Shown piece after piece: positions 1-9,945 of a DNA stretch of 63,199 nucleotides; positions within the stretch are counted from its first letter, which is position 1, and each line of letters opens with the position of its first letter. The notes beneath the pieces are model-generated. The model saw only the letters and a list, made by a program, of their open reading frames with translations, made no database searches and was not told the origin of the DNA. Source of the DNA: Bacteroidaceae bacterium. GTDB taxonomy: Bacteria > Bacteroidota > Bacteroidia > Bacteroidales > Bacteroidaceae. Where the stretch lies: positions 1-63,199 of the forward strand of contig JAFXEF010000042.1 of NCBI GenBank assembly GCA_017520935.1, written 5' to 3'. The position numbers and the translations under genes are program-made.

Positions 1-1239
1 GCGTTGGTCGATGGTGATAGGCTCTTCCCATTCCTCGATGGTGCCTTCGCCCCAATGGCGGAGGTTTGCCATTATGGCATCTTTGCCGCTTGCCGTTACG
101 GCAGTGCCCAATGTGGTCCACTCGCTCCAGTCCTCGGCAGGCTGCTCCCCTTCGATGGCCACGATGGTACCGAAGTAGCGCCAGGGTGCTGTAGTCTTAT
201 ATGCCTCTAAGGCAATTGCTGGCACGTGCAGAGTTGCCTTCTCGGGGTAGGAACTTTCGAAGACTTGATTGTCATAAGTGGTAGGTACTGTCTCGGAATA
301 GCAATACACATCGTTCAGCTCAGGACAGTTGGCAAATGCTGTTTCAGAAATATTCTTCAAACTTTTTGACAACAGAACCACAGATTCTAATTTTTGGCAA
401 TGCCTGAAAGTATGTGAAGCAATTTCGGTTACACCCTCGGGGATGGTAACAGCGATGAGGCCGCTACCAGAGAATGCCCATGCACCGATGCTCGTCACAC
501 TTGTGGAAATGGTGATGGCGGTGAGGTTGCTACAACTTGAGAAAGCAGAGTCTCCAATGCTCGTCACTCCTTTTGGGAGGGTGATGGCAGTGAGGCTTTC
601 ACAAATAGCGAAAGCACTGGTTTCGATCTTCGTTACACCCTCGGGGATATTGATAGTGGTGAGGCTGCTACAGGAGTGGAAAGCTTGGACTCCAATGCTC
701 GTCAGCTGCGAGTTCTTGGGGATGGTGACAGTGGTGAGGCTGCTGCATCGAGCGAAAGCATTTTCTCCGATGCTCGTCACCCCCTCGGGGATAGAGATAT
801 TGGTGAGGCTGCTGCAATTTGAGAAAGCAGAGTTCCCAATGCTCGTCAACTGCGAGTTTTCGGGGATGGTGATAGTGGTGAGGCTGTTACAGGAGTGGAA
901 AGCACTCTCGCCAATGTTCGTCACCCTCTCAGGAATGGTGATGTCGGTGAGGTCACTGCAATTTATAAACGCACGATACCCAATGCTTGTTACACGATAC
1001 TCTACATCCAGGTAGGTCACTATGGAGGGGATGGCGATAGAACCGGAGTAATCGCTATGGTATCCATAGATAAGGTTCCCGTATTCGTATGTCACCTCGG
1101 CCTCCTTGGTTCCCGATGTCAAGTTATACCATATTCCATCAATTTCTACATGTTCTACTTGGGCATTTGCCAAGAGTGGCATTAGCACTGCAAAGAACGA
1201 GAATAATAGTCTTCGTGCTTGTACTCTGTTCGTTTTCAT
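1..1239 (-). CDS. BspA-like leucine-rich-repeat surface protein, 3' end beyond window
   Basis: The reverse strand is open from an ATG at 1239 to the window edge (413 codons, no stop), so the C-terminus is missing. The product begins with a basic stretch and hydrophobic core ending in LLANAQ, a plausible Sec signal peptide. A short region (IDGIWYNLTSG...) follows, then LRR_5/BspA repeats of about 23 residues of the type 'ltsItIPegVtsIGesAFs.Cs'. The last visible residues (LRHWGEGTIEEWEEPITID) are no longer repeat-like. BspA-type proteins are exported adhesins or surface proteins of Bacteroidales. The layout matches the larger protein at 41890-46341. The family call is firm; ligand and anchoring are unknown. 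Confidence 0.85.
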   Translation of the reverse strand, partial: MKTNRVQARRLLFSFFAVLMPLLANAQVEHVEIDGIWYNLTSGTKEAEVTYEYGNLIYGYHSDYSGSIAIPSIVTYLDVEYRVTSIGYRAFINCSDLTDITIPERVTNIGESAFHSCNSLTTITIPENSQLTSIGNSAFSNCSSLTNISIPEGVTSIGENAFARCSSLTTVTIPKNSQLTSIGVQAFHSCSSLTTINIPEGVTKIETSAFAICESLTAITLPKGVTSIGDSAFSSCSNLTAITISTSVTSIGAWAFSGSGLIAVTIPEGVTEIASHTFRHCQKLESVVLLSKSLKNISETAFANCPELNDVYCYSETVPTTYDNQVFESSYPEKATLHVPAIALEAYKTTAPWRYFGTIVAIEGEQPAEDWSEWTTLGTAVTASGKDAIMANLRHWGEGTIEEWEEPITIDQR

Positions 1240-1470
1240 AATCCTTGATTCTGCAATACTTGAGATTACTATTATATGGCTCTTGAGTAACATCTTGTTA
1301 TTCAAGATTAGTCATGTCAAAGAAACCACCAAGTTGGTGTTGCAAGAAAAATCCTGTAGCTTCCCTGACAGACAGGACAAAAGTACAATAAAATCAGGAA
1401 AATCAATTCTCCTCAGTGGAATATTTTCAGTTAATCCTCATTTTAACTGGGCGAAGTACTAAATGCCAGT

Positions 1471-1503
1471 AAAAAAAGAGTTGCCACATGTGCGGCAACT
1501 CTT
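1471..1503 (-). terminator. Intrinsic terminator after the DUF3109 gene
   Basis: Perfect 10-bp inverted repeat (AAGAGTTGCC at 1476-1485 with GGCAACTCTT at 1494-1503) and an 8-nt loop. On the minus strand it is followed by a T7 tract (complement of 1471-1477). It lies about 45 bp past the stop of the minus-strand gene ending at 1549. Confidence 0.8.
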
Positions 1504-1548
1504 AGAATCTGCATACGGATACTTAACTCTTCACTTTTCCCTCTTCCA

Positions 1549-2130
1549 TCAAATAATTCCTTGGTTGGCCAGCTCTTCGGCCACGAGTTCCAGCTCGGCA
1601 TACCAGTCCTCACTGAAGCGACGGATAAGAGGCTCTTTCAAGAATTTATAAAGGGGAAGGTTCTCTTTCTGCCCTTTGAGGACGGCTACCTTGCACACGT
1701 CCCAACGGTCGTAGTTGAGGGCACGGTAGGGACCATATTCACCCACACGTATGGGGTAGAGGTGGCACGATACGGGTTTGTAGAAGGGTACGCGCCCCTG
1801 GCGGTAGGCTCGTTCGATGGCACAGTAGCAGCAGCCCCGTTCATCGTAGCAGGTAAACACGCAGTCCTTGCCGCCTACGATAGAGGTGACAAGCTCGCCA
1901 CTGGGGTCATAGTATGAGATGCCCTGACGGTCGATTACCTCGCGTGCTTCGGGCAGCAGTTCGTCCCATATCTCGGGCAAGAGTTTCTCTACCTCCTTCA
2001 CCTCGTCGGGAGTGATGGGGGCACCTGCATCGCCTTCGATGCAACAGGCACCATTGCAACCATCGAGGTCGCAAAGGAACTTCTCTTTGAAAATGTCGAA
2101 TGATACGACTACACCGTTGACTTCTACCAT
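1549..2130 (-). CDS. DUF3109 family cysteine-rich protein
   Basis: 193-residue cytoplasmic protein with an N-terminal cysteine cluster (C20, C25, C29, C30 in CDLDGCNGACC) and a second cluster in the middle (KDCVFTCYDERGCCYCA), then PVSCHLYPIR. This arrangement is typical of DUF3109, a Bacteroidetes relative of the YkgJ zinc/iron-chelating family. Metal binding is inferred from the cysteines; no reaction is known to me. It lies downstream of gpmI on the same strand, separated by a purine-rich spacer, and is followed by a strong terminator. The ATG at 2130 fits the family N-terminus. Confidence 0.85.
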   Translation of the reverse strand: MVEVNGVVVSFDIFKEKFLCDLDGCNGACCIEGDAGAPITPDEVKEVEKLLPEIWDELLPEAREVIDRQGISYYDPSGELVTSIVGGKDCVFTCYDERGCCYCAIERAYRQGRVPFYKPVSCHLYPIRVGEYGPYRALNYDRWDVCKVAVLKGQKENLPLYKFLKEPLIRRFSEDWYAELELVAEELANQGII

Positions 2131-2228
2131 TTTAAGAGGGATGAGTTAAGAGGGAAGAGAGAAGAGGGGAGAGGGAAAAGGTGGTCACCCGGATGGCAAT
2201 TCTTCCCTTATCCCTCTTCCCTTTTCAC

Positions 2229-3728
2229 TTAAATCAGCTGCTTGCCTGTCATTTCAGCCGGTACGGGCAAACCCATGATCTTCAGTACCGAAGGAGCCAC
2301 GTCGGCAAGAATGCCGTCGGCGGGTTGTATGTCCTTGTTCTCGGTGACGTAGATGAAGGGCACGGGGTTGAGCGAGTGGGCGGTGTTGGGCGAGCCATCG
2401 GCATTCACTGCATTGTCGGCATTGCCGTGATCGGCGATGATGATGGCTTCGTAACAGGTCTCCTTGGCGGTCTCGATAACATCGTGTACGCACTCGTCTA
2501 CAGCCTTCACTGCTGCTTCGATGGCGCTGTAGACTCCGGTGTGACCCACCATGTCGCCATTAGCAAAATTCACGACGATGAGGTCGTACTTGTCTTCGCG
2601 GATAGCCTCCACGAGCTTGGTGCGCACTTCGTAGGCGCTCATCTCGGGCTGCAGGTCATAGGTTGCTACCTTGGGTGAGGGCACCAGTATGCGGTCTTCG
2701 CCATCGAACGGGGTCTCGCGCCCACCGTTGAGGAAGAAGGTTACATGGGCATACTTCTCGGTCTCGGCGATGTGGAGCTGCTTGAGGCCCTTTGATGCCA
2801 CGTACTCGCCGAGGGTGTTCTCCACGTTCTCCTTGTCGAAGAGAATGTGTACGCCCTTGAACGATGCATCGTACGGGGTCATGCAGTAGTATTGCAGGCC
2901 GGGGATGGTGTGCATGCCAGCCTCGGGCATGTCCTGCTGTGTGAGTACCACGGTGAGCTCCTTGGCGCGGTCGTTGCGGTAGTTGAAGAAGATAACTACG
3001 TCGCCCTCCTTGATGGTGCCGTCGTAGTTGCTGTTCACGATGGGGAGGATGAATTCGTCGGTCACACCGTCAGCGTATGATTCCTCTACAGCCTTCACCA
3101 TGTCGGTAGCCTTCTTGCCCTCGCCGCTTACAAGCAGGTCGTAAGCCACCTTCACGCGCTCCCAGCGCTTGTCGCGGTCCATAGCGTAGTAGCGGCCGAT
3201 GATAGAGGCCACTTTGGCATTCCGTTCCACGAGCTGGCTGATGAATCCTACACCGCTCTTCGGGTCGGTGTCGCGACCATCCATGAAGCAGTGTACGTAG
3301 GTGTTGTCGATGCCATACTCGCTGGCGATGTCAATGAGCTTGAATAGGTGTTCGAGTGAACTGTGAACGCCACCGTCAGAGGTCAGACCCATGAGGTGGA
3401 GGTTTTTCCCATTCTCTTTAGCATAGCTGTAGGCTGCTACAATCTCTTTGTTCTGTAGAATGCTGCCGTCTGCACAGGCACGGTTGATCTTCACGAGATC
3501 CTGGTATACCACGCGGCCAGCACCGATATTGAGGTGTCCCACTTCGGAGTTACCCATCTGTCCGTCGGGTAAACCTACGTTTTCACCGCTTGCTTGCAGC
3601 TGAGAGTGGGGATAAGTGCTCATCAGATAGTCCCAGTAGGGAGTAGGAGTGTTGAAGATAACGTCACCCTTACCGTGGTTGCCGAAACCCCAACCGTCCA
3701 AAATCATCAATAATGCTTTCTTTGACAT
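2229..3728 (-). CDS. gpmI: 2,3-bisphosphoglycerate-independent phosphoglycerate mutase
   Basis: 499 residues, full length for GpmI. It interconverts 3- and 2-phosphoglycerate in glycolysis and gluconeogenesis using two Mn ions. The N-terminal metal motif LDGWG (D11) is present. So is the phosphoserine loop [14 protein letters not shown], where S61 is the expected phospho-acceptor. [11 protein letters not shown] and the C-terminal metal motifs ([31 protein letters not shown]) are also intact. ATG at 3728. A TAATTTTG -7 element lies on the minus strand at 3774-3781. Confidence 0.97.
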   Translation of the reverse strand: MSKKALLMILDGWGFGNHGKGDVIFNTPTPYWDYLMSTYPHSQLQASGENVGLPDGQMGNSEVGHLNIGAGRVVYQDLVKINRACADGSILQNKEIVAAYSYAKENGKNLHLMGLTSDGGVHSSLEHLFKLIDIASEYGIDNTYVHCFMDGRDTDPKSGVGFISQLVERNAKVASIIGRYYAMDRDKRWERVKVAYDLLVSGEGKKATDMVKAVEESYADGVTDEFILPIVNSNYDGTIKEGDVVIFFNYRNDRAKELTVVLTQQDMPEAGMHTIPGLQYYCMTPYDASFKGVHILFDKENVENTLGEYVASKGLKQLHIAETEKYAHVTFFLNGGRETPFDGEDRILVPSPKVATYDLQPEMSAYEVRTKLVEAIREDKYDLIVVNFANGDMVGHTGVYSAIEAAVKAVDECVHDVIETAKETCYEAIIIADHGNADNAVNADGSPNTAHSLNPVPFIYVTENKDIQPADGILADVAPSVLKIMGLPVPAEMTGKQLI

Positions 3729-3773
3729 ACGATTTGTTAGTTTATATGGTTTATATTCTTTTGGTCAACGCTG

Positions 3774-3805
3774 CAAAATTACGAAAAAACGCCGATATTA
3801 TCAAT
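3774..3805 (-). promoter_or_regulatory. gpmI promoter
   Basis: On the minus strand a TAATTTTG -7 box (complement of 3774-3781) lies 20 nt downstream of an ATTG -33 box (complement of 3802-3805). This is the Bacteroidetes housekeeping promoter pattern, about 45 nt ahead of the gpmI ATG. Confidence 0.6.
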
Positions 3806-3930
3806 GTATAATGAATAATAATGTTCTATGGCAGGCTCTAAGTAATGTCGGCTTTGCAGATTATCTCTCAAAAAGGAGGTCTACAGCCACGAATGTCATG
3901 TTTCTATGGCATGTCGTTGTTCTGGGAGGT

Positions 3931-4326
3931 CTATTCTTCGTGTAATGCAATGCCCTCTTCGGTGCTGATGATGCGGAAGGTGCCGCGCTTGGCTGGCACG
4001 TCGGCAATTTGCATGAGGTCGGTGGTGAGGTCTACAAAGATGAGGGCATTGTCATCGGCTGTGCGCGTAGTGGTGAGCACGGTGTCGGCGGTGGGGATGC
4101 CGCTATAGAGGAGACTGTCATTGAGGTATATGGCACAACCTTGTGGTGCGAGGATGGGGGTGAGATGGAAGTGGTAGGTGTCAGTGATGGCGGCTCGTAG
4201 GCGCTGGTCGGTGCTGAGGCGGAATGAAAGCGCGGCGAACAGAACTACGATGCCGATAACTAAGAATCCCAACACGAGGGTGCCGAACATGAAGTTACGG
4301 TTTGATTGATGGGCTTTACTACGCAT
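3931..4326 (-). CDS. Small single-pass membrane protein, unrecognised
   Basis: 131 residues from the ATG at 4326. The frame is open further upstream, but that stretch overlaps a TATTTTTG promoter box at 4357-4364, so the downstream ATG is preferred. After a short basic N-terminus there is one hydrophobic segment (FGTLVLGFLVIGIVVLFAAL), then a roughly 90-residue extracytoplasmic domain with no motif I recognise. That domain includes a short strand-like unit (GCAIYLNDSLLYSG). Bacteroidales genomes often carry such a gene near rimP, which is divergent here. Function unknown. Confidence 0.6.
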   Translation of the reverse strand: MRSKAHQSNRNFMFGTLVLGFLVIGIVVLFAALSFRLSTDQRLRAAITDTYHFHLTPILAPQGCAIYLNDSLLYSGIPTADTVLTTTRTADDNALIFVDLTTDLMQIADVPAKRGTFRIISTEEGIALHEE

Positions 4327-4356
4327 GATTATGGGTGGATTGGTTAATTTTCTCTG

Positions 4357-4450
4357 CAAAAATACATATAAACGAGCGAAATAAAAGCAAGCTTGCTTAA
4401 ATATTTTCCACAGCGAGTGCAGGGTGTTTCTGCGATTTATCACAAAAATA
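4357..4450 (-). repeat. Intergenic promoter-bearing repeat, family B copy 1
   Basis: AT-rich element bracketed by two minus-strand -7 boxes (TATTTTTG at both ends, complements of 4357-4364 and 4443-4450). The interior holds a fold-back AAGCAAGCTTGCTT, 'cgagcga' and 'cgagtgcag'. A related unit of nearly equal length lies at 24784-24874, also just upstream of a minus-strand gene. It probably supplies the promoter of the membrane-protein gene ending at 3931. Confidence 0.5.
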
Positions 4451-4470
4451 ATGAATAATGTGCAAATATT

Positions 4471-4502
4471 TTTGGCTGGAATGAAAAAAAACAGTACTTT
4501 TG
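4471..4502 (+). promoter_or_regulatory. Promoter of rimP-nusA-infB
   Basis: TTTG at 4471-4474, a 20-nt spacer, then TACTTTTG at 4495-4502: a textbook Bacteroidetes sigma-ABfr promoter. Transcription should start near 4509, leaving a leader of about 50 nt before rimP. Confidence 0.8.
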
Positions 4503-4526
4503 CAGCGATTTAGATGATATGTGAGG

Positions 4527-4548
4527 GGCTCCTTCGGGGGTCTTTTTT
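4527..4548 (+). terminator. Terminator-like hairpin in the rimP leader (possible attenuator)
   Basis: GGCTCC at 4527-4532 pairs with GGGGTC at 4537-4542 across a UUCG tetraloop (six pairs, two of them G-U). It is followed directly by T6 at 4543-4548. It lies between the predicted start site and the rimP ATG at 4560, so it must be read through for the operon to be expressed. Confidence 0.6.
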
Positions 4549-4559
4549 ATTTATAACGT

Positions 4560-5024
4560 ATGATATCAAAAGAAAAAGTAAGAGAAATTGTAGAAGGATG
4601 GCTGGCCGATAAGGAGTATTTTCTGGTCGACGTGGCGGTGAGTGCAGACAACTGCGTATCGGTAGAGATTGACCATGCCGATGGCGTGTGGATAGAGGAC
4701 TGTGTGAAACTGAGCCGCCATATCGAGGCCAACCTCAATCGTGATGAGGAGGATTACGAACTCGAAGTGGGATCAGCCGGTATTGGGCAGCCTTTCAAGG
4801 TGTTGCAGCAGTATGTCAATCACATAGGCAAGGAGGTTGAGGTGCTGGCACGCGACGGGAAGAAGTACCGCGGTGTGCTTACTCGTGCCGAGGATACGGA
4901 CTTTGCCGTTGTGGTGAAGGTGAAGGAGAAGCCTGAGGGGACCAAACGTCCCGTGATGGTGGACAGGGAGTGTGTCTGGAAATATGATGAAATTAAATAT
5001 ACGAAATACCTAATAAACTTTTAA
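4560..5024 (+). CDS. rimP: Ribosome maturation factor RimP
   Basis: 154 residues, normal length. RimP assists late assembly of the 30S subunit. The N-terminal alpha/beta domain includes the conserved stretch VEIDHADGVWIEDCVKLSR and the region around ELEVGSAGIGQPFK, which corresponds to the usual 'YxLEVSSPGLDRPL' motif. The C-terminal SH3-like domain contains GKKYRGVLTRAEDTDFAV. It is first in an operon with nusA (6 bp downstream) and infB, an order conserved across bacteria. Confidence 0.96.
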   Translation: MISKEKVREIVEGWLADKEYFLVDVAVSADNCVSVEIDHADGVWIEDCVKLSRHIEANLNRDEEDYELEVGSAGIGQPFKVLQQYVNHIGKEVEVLARDGKKYRGVLTRAEDTDFAVVVKVKEKPEGTKRPVMVDRECVWKYDEIKYTKYLINF

Positions 5025-5030
5025 GGACCT

Positions 5031-6296
5031 ATGGCAAAGCAAAAAGAAAATGTAGTCAATCTTGTTGATACATTCCAAGAGTTTAAGGAACTGAAGAACA
5101 TTGACCGCACTACGATGATCAATGTGCTGGAAGAGAGCTTCCGTAATGTGATAGCAAAAACGTTTGGCTCAGATGAGAACTATGACGTAATCGTGAACCC
5201 TGATAAGGGCGACTTTGAAATCCGTCGCAACCGTGTGGTAGTGGAGGATGACGAACTCACCAATCCCAATGCCGAAATCTCACTGAGCGAGGCGTTGCAG
5301 ATAGATGAGGACTACGAAGTGGGTGAGGAGGTTACCGACGAGGTCTCGTTCCTCTCATTTGGTCGCCGTGCTATCCTTACCTTGCGTCAAACATTGGCAT
5401 CTAAGGTTCTGGAGTTGGAGAAGGACAGCCTGTACAATAAATACAAGGATCTGGAGGGCACTATAATTGCAGCTGAGGTGTATCAGATTTGGAAAAAGGA
5501 GATATTGCTTCTCGACGATGAGGGTAACGAGCTGTTGCTGCCGAAGAGTGAGCAGATACCCGGCGACTTCTATCGAAAGGGTGAGACCGTGCGTGCCGTG
5601 ATACTGCGCGTGGATAATATGAACAACAATCCCAAGATCATTCTGAGCCGCACATCGCCCCTCTTCTTGCAACGTCTGTTCGAACAGGAGGTGCCTGAAA
5701 TCAATGACGGACTTATCACACTCAAGCGTATTGCCCGTATCCCAGGTGAGCGTGCCAAGATTGCCGTAGAGTCGTATGACGACCGTATCGACCCCGTAGG
5801 AGCTTGCGTGGGCGTGAAGGGCTCGCGTATTCATGGCATTGTGCGTGAGTTGCGCAATGAGAATATCGACGTCATCAATTATACAGCCAATATAGAACTC
5901 TTCATCAAGCGTGCACTGAGTCCTGCTACCGTATCGTCGCTCATCCTCAATGAGGAGGGTCGTAAGGTAGAGGTGTATCTCAAGCCCGACCAGGTATCAT
6001 TGGCTATCGGTAAGGGCGGTATGAATATCAAGCTTGCCAGTATGCTCACCGAATACACTATCGATGTGTTCCGCGAACTTGACGATGAGAACGAGGAGGA
6101 GGACATTTATCTCGATGAATTTGCCGATGAGATTGACCAGTGGGTTATCGATGCCATCCATGCTATTGGTATTGACACGGCTAAGGGTGTCCTCAATGCT
6201 CCCCGTGAGATGCTCATTGAAAAGGCCGACCTGGAAGAGGATACCGTAGACGAGATACTCGCTATCCTCCGTGCCGAGTTTGAGAATGAAGAGTAA
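5031..6296 (+). CDS. nusA: Transcription termination/antitermination factor NusA
   Basis: 421 residues. It binds RNA polymerase and nascent RNA, modulating pausing, termination and antitermination. Domain order: an N-terminal RNAP-binding domain (to about 130), an S1 domain (about 135-205, EGTIIAAEVYQIWKKEILL...), KH1 (around DPVGACVGVKGSRIHGIVREL), and KH2 (VSLAIGKGGMNIKLASMLT). It ends in an acidic helical segment. It lacks the long duplicated acidic repeats of the E. coli protein, which is usual outside proteobacteria. It sits between rimP and infB. Confidence 0.97.
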   Translation: MAKQKENVVNLVDTFQEFKELKNIDRTTMINVLEESFRNVIAKTFGSDENYDVIVNPDKGDFEIRRNRVVVEDDELTNPNAEISLSEALQIDEDYEVGEEVTDEVSFLSFGRRAILTLRQTLASKVLELEKDSLYNKYKDLEGTIIAAEVYQIWKKEILLLDDEGNELLLPKSEQIPGDFYRKGETVRAVILRVDNMNNNPKIILSRTSPLFLQRLFEQEVPEINDGLITLKRIARIPGERAKIAVESYDDRIDPVGACVGVKGSRIHGIVRELRNENIDVINYTANIELFIKRALSPATVSSLILNEEGRKVEVYLKPDQVSLAIGKGGMNIKLASMLTEYTIDVFRELDDENEEEDIYLDEFADEIDQWVIDAIHAIGIDTAKGVLNAPREMLIEKADLEEDTVDEILAILRAEFENEE

Positions 6297-6388
6297 GTTG
6301 TATAATTCTGAATTCTGGATTCTCAATTATGAATTGCTTTAGGTTGGATTCATAATTCATAATTCGGAATTAAAAAACGTTTTTTGGA

Positions 6389-9238
6389 ATGCCAAGATTA
6401 AGTAAAGTAACGAAAGAACTGAATGTGGGATTGCAGACGTGTGTCGATTTCCTGCAGAAAAAGGGACATACGGTCGAGAACTCACTGAATGCCAAAATTT
6501 CTGATGAGCAGTACGAACTCCTCGTCATTCAATTTAGCTCAGACAAAGACCTGCGCCAGAAAGCCGAGAAGGCACATCGCGAGCGCTTAGATAGCAAGAA
6601 GGAGGCCAAGCTTGCCGCATCGGTGGAAGAATCTAAGAAAACTGCCCCCAAGAAGGAGGAACTCAAAAAGGAGGAACCCGCCAAGCTTGCTTTCAAGGTG
6701 GTGGGGAAAATCGATCTGGATGCGCCCAAGAAAGAAGAACCCAAGAAAGAGGATCCTAAGAAGGAGGAACCCGTGCAGACCGCCGAGCCTGTAACGGAAG
6801 TGGCTCCTGCTCCCGCAAAAGAGGAGGTGCCCGAGCCTGTAGCTCCTGTAGTTGCTGTAGAGGAGACTCCCGCGGTGGTTGAGCCGGCCAAGCCCGTTGA
6901 AGAGGTGCAGCCTGCCGCATCCGCAGAGGATGAGGTGTTTGCCGTGAAGCGCCCCGAATTCGTGTCAAAGATAAACGTTGTGGGTAAGGTGGACCTCTCG
7001 GCCATTAACCAATCGACTCGTCCTAAGAAGAAATCGAAGGAGGAGAAGCGCAAGGAGCGTGAAGAGAAAGCACAGCAGCGCAAGCAACAGACGGCTTCGA
7101 AGCCTGCAGGCACAGGCGCAGGTGCAGCAGCAGGCCAAGGCGATGGCAAGAAAAAGAAGCGCAACCGTATACAGAACGAGCGTGTTGATATCAATAAGGC
7201 TGGTTCTATGGTGGCCTCTGATGCTCGTGGTGGAGTACAGGGTGGCAAGAATGGTGGTAGTAAGGGTAATGACCCCCACCGCACCAAGTTTGACCGTGAT
7301 AAGGAGCGCGCCAAGCGTATTCTCGAGAAGAGTGAGATGAGTGAGGAGGAAATCCAGAAGCAAGTGAAGGACACGCTTGCCCGCCTCACCAACAAACCCA
7401 AGTCGACCGGTGCCAAGTACCGTAAGGAGAAGCGTGCCCAGGAGGCTGAGCGTCGTCAGGAGCAGATGGCACAGGAGCATGCAGAGAGCAAGGTACTCAA
7501 GCTCACTGAGTTCGTTACCGCTAATGAGCTTGCCAACATGATGAACGTAGGCGTGGCTCAGGTCATCGGTACCTGTATGAGCATCGGTATGATGGTATCT
7601 ATCAACCAGCGCCTCGATGCTGAGACCATCAATATTGTAGCCGAGGAGTTTGGCTTTACCACTGAGTTTGTCAGCGCCGAGGTGGCACAGGCTATCTCTG
7701 AGGAGGAGGATCGCGAGGAGGATCTCCTGCCTCGCGCACCCATCGTGACTGTGATGGGTCACGTAGACCACGGTAAGACCTCATTGCTCGACTACATCCG
7801 CAAGTCAAACGTCATTGCTGGTGAGGCCGGTGGTATCACCCAGCACATCGGTGCTTACAACGTGAAGCTTGAGGACGGCCGTCGCATCACCTTCCTCGAT
7901 ACCCCTGGTCACGAGGCCTTTACGGCTATGCGTGCTCGTGGTGCTCAGGTGACCGATATCGCCATCATCATTGTGGCTGCCGACGACGATGTGATGCCCC
8001 AGACCAAGGAGGCTATCCACCATGCTCAGGCAGCTGGCGTTCCCATGGTATTTGCCATCAACAAGATAGACAAACCCCATGCCGATGCCGAGAAGATCAA
8101 GGGACAGCTTGCCAACATGAACCTCCTCGTAGAGGATTGGGGTGGCAAGTATCAGAGCCAGGATATCTCGGCCAAGGCCGGCATCGGTATCGAGGAGTTG
8201 CTTGAGAAGGTACTTCTTGAGGCCGAGATGCTTGACCTCAAGGCCAATCCCAACAAGCGTGCTACAGGCTCCATCATCGAGTCTACCCTCGATAAGGGCC
8301 GCGGTTACGTGGCTACCGTGCTCGTACAGAACGGTACGCTCAAGATGGGCGATATCGTGTTGGCTGGTACCCACTTCGGTCGTGTGAAGGCGATGTTCAA
8401 CGAACGTAACCAGCGCATCAAGCAGGCCGGTCCTGCCGAACCCGTGCTCATCCTTGGTCTCAACGGTGCACCGCAGGCCGGTGACGCTTTCCATGTGATA
8501 GAGACTGAGCAGGAGGCTCGCGAGATTGCCAACAAACGCGAGCAACTGCAGCGCGAGCAGGGTCTGCGTACCCAGAAGATGCTTACCCTCGACGAGGTGG
8601 GCCGACGTATCGCACTCGGCAGCTTCCAGGAACTCAACATCATCGTCAAGGGCGACGTGGATGGCTCTATCGAGGCTCTCAGCGACTCGCTCATCAAACT
8701 TTCTACCGAGCAGATTCAGGTCAATGTCATCCATAAGGCAGTGGGTCAGATTTCCGAGTCTGACGTTACCCTCGCTTCGGCATCGCAAGCCATCATCATC
8801 GGTTTCCAGGTGCGTCCCTCACAGGCAGCCCGCAAGTATGCTGAGACGGCCGGTGTCGACATTCGCCTCTATAGCATCATCTACGATGCCCTTGAGGAGG
8901 TGAAGGCCGCTATGGAGGGTATGCTTGCTCCTACCATCAAGGAGGAGGTGACCTCTACCATCGAGGTACGCGAGGTATTCCATATCTCCAAGGTGGGTTA
9001 TGTGGCCGGTGCCATGGTGCGTGAGGGTAAGGTTACCCGTAGCGATCGTGCACGCCTCATCCGCGACGGTATCGTGATCTTCACGGGCGACATCAATGCC
9101 CTGAAGCGCTTCAAGGACGATGTGAAGGAGGTTGGTACCAACTTCGAGTGCGGTATCTCGCTTGTAGCCTGCAACGATATAAAGGTAGGCGACATTATCG
9201 AGACCTTCAAGACCATCGAGGTGAAGCAGACACTTTGA
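6389..9238 (+). CDS. infB: Translation initiation factor IF-2
   Basis: 949 residues, long as in Bacteroidetes. This GTPase brings initiator tRNA to the 30S subunit. A short IF2_N domain ([20 protein letters not shown]) is followed by a low-complexity Lys/Glu/Pro/Ala linker of about 300 residues (runs of PKKEEPKKE) and a basic stretch. A second IF2_N-like region follows ([16 protein letters not shown]). The G domain has G1 GHVDHGKT (457-464), G3 DTPGHEAF and G4 NKID, followed by domains II-IV. The 92-bp gap after nusA holds AATTC-type simple repeats but no promoter I can defend. Confidence 0.98.
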   Translation: MPRLSKVTKELNVGLQTCVDFLQKKGHTVENSLNAKISDEQYELLVIQFSSDKDLRQKAEKAHRERLDSKKEAKLAASVEESKKTAPKKEELKKEEPAKLAFKVVGKIDLDAPKKEEPKKEDPKKEEPVQTAEPVTEVAPAPAKEEVPEPVAPVVAVEETPAVVEPAKPVEEVQPAASAEDEVFAVKRPEFVSKINVVGKVDLSAINQSTRPKKKSKEEKRKEREEKAQQRKQQTASKPAGTGAGAAAGQGDGKKKKRNRIQNERVDINKAGSMVASDARGGVQGGKNGGSKGNDPHRTKFDRDKERAKRILEKSEMSEEEIQKQVKDTLARLTNKPKSTGAKYRKEKRAQEAERRQEQMAQEHAESKVLKLTEFVTANELANMMNVGVAQVIGTCMSIGMMVSINQRLDAETINIVAEEFGFTTEFVSAEVAQAISEEEDREEDLLPRAPIVTVMGHVDHGKTSLLDYIRKSNVIAGEAGGITQHIGAYNVKLEDGRRITFLDTPGHEAFTAMRARGAQVTDIAIIIVAADDDVMPQTKEAIHHAQAAGVPMVFAINKIDKPHADAEKIKGQLANMNLLVEDWGGKYQSQDISAKAGIGIEELLEKVLLEAEMLDLKANPNKRATGSIIESTLDKGRGYVATVLVQNGTLKMGDIVLAGTHFGRVKAMFNERNQRIKQAGPAEPVLILGLNGAPQAGDAFHVIETEQEAREIANKREQLQREQGLRTQKMLTLDEVGRRIALGSFQELNIIVKGDVDGSIEALSDSLIKLSTEQIQVNVIHKAVGQISESDVTLASASQAIIIGFQVRPSQAARKYAETAGVDIRLYSIIYDALEEVKAAMEGMLAPTIKEEVTSTIEVREVFHISKVGYVAGAMVREGKVTRSDRARLIRDGIVIFTGDINALKRFKDDVKEVGTNFECGISLVACNDIKVGDIIETFKTIEVKQTL

Positions 9239-9251
9239 TAAATTAGAAGTT

Positions 9252-9300
9252 GAGAGGGAAGAGTTAGGTGCATACATTGCAAGGCTGACTCTTCCCTCTT
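9252..9300 (+). terminator. Probable fold-back terminator after infB
   Basis: GAGAGGGAAGAGT (9252-9264) can pair with ACTCTTCCCTCTT (9288-9300) over a 23-nt loop. The position just after the infB stop suggests termination, but no U-tract follows. Confidence 0.4.
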
Positions 9301-9326
9301 CGTTATAGACTCTTAATTTGACACAC

Positions 9327-9878
9327 ATGCAAACAATCGACATCATTATTGCCGCACTGCTCGTCATCGGGCTTATCAGCGGTTTGCGTGACGGGGTAGT
9401 GAAGCAAGTGGCAGGCCTGGCCGGACTCATTGGTGGCTTGCTTATTGGCCGTGCATTCTATGTGCCGGTGGGGGAGTGGTTGACTGCAGTTTTCGGTATG
9501 TCGGCCGAGGTTGCCCATATCACGGCATTCGTTCTGATACTGATTGTTGTGCCTCTGCTCTTCAGTTTGGCCGGTTGGCTTGTGTCAAAAATACTTCATG
9601 CCATCTGTCTCGGCTGGATTAACCGCCTTCTTGGTGGTGCGGTGGGTATACTCAAGTCTGCCCTGCTCGTGGGTGTCATTATCACCGGCATCGAATTCTT
9701 CGATAAGGGTGATGAGCTAATCTCGGAGCCCAATAAAGAGGCCTCCGTGTTCTATTACCCTATCCATCAGGCAACCGGCATCTTCTTTGATGGGATCAAG
9801 CAGGAAGTGTATGGGGGTGATGCCTCTTCTCATGGCCAAATGAAAGATGACGATTCGTCGCGAAACGAAGTCGTTTAG
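9327..9878 (+). CDS. CvpA family membrane protein
   Basis: 183 residues from the ATG at 9327; a TTG three codons earlier is not needed. Four hydrophobic segments occupy roughly residues 3-20, 25-45, 62-85 and 100-122, followed by a polar tail rich in Asp and Ser. The opening DIIIAALLVIGLISGLRDGVVKQ pattern is characteristic of CvpA (colicin V production) proteins, inner-membrane proteins of unclear general function. It lies downstream of infB with its own short spacer. Confidence 0.85.
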   Translation: MQTIDIIIAALLVIGLISGLRDGVVKQVAGLAGLIGGLLIGRAFYVPVGEWLTAVFGMSAEVAHITAFVLILIVVPLLFSLAGWLVSKILHAICLGWINRLLGGAVGILKSALLVGVIITGIEFFDKGDELISEPNKEASVFYYPIHQATGIFFDGIKQEVYGGDASSHGQMKDDDSSRNEVV

Positions 9879-9945
9879 ATTATTGCAATTGCGTGAAGTG
9901 TTACGAAGTATATTACATTCTATACCATCAAGCTAATCTTGCAGA

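Noticed and set aside
329..1185. Plus-strand ORFs with repeated 'MLVTPSGMV..RLLQ' units
   Set aside because: They are the antisense reading of the BspA-like repeats encoded on the minus strand. The same kind of mirror ORF appears opposite the LRR gene at 42000-44000.
2131..2228. Purine-rich fold-back between gpmI and DUF3109 as a terminator
   Set aside because: The GGGAAGAGGG-type arms are low-complexity and pair in several registers, with no clear stem or U-tract.
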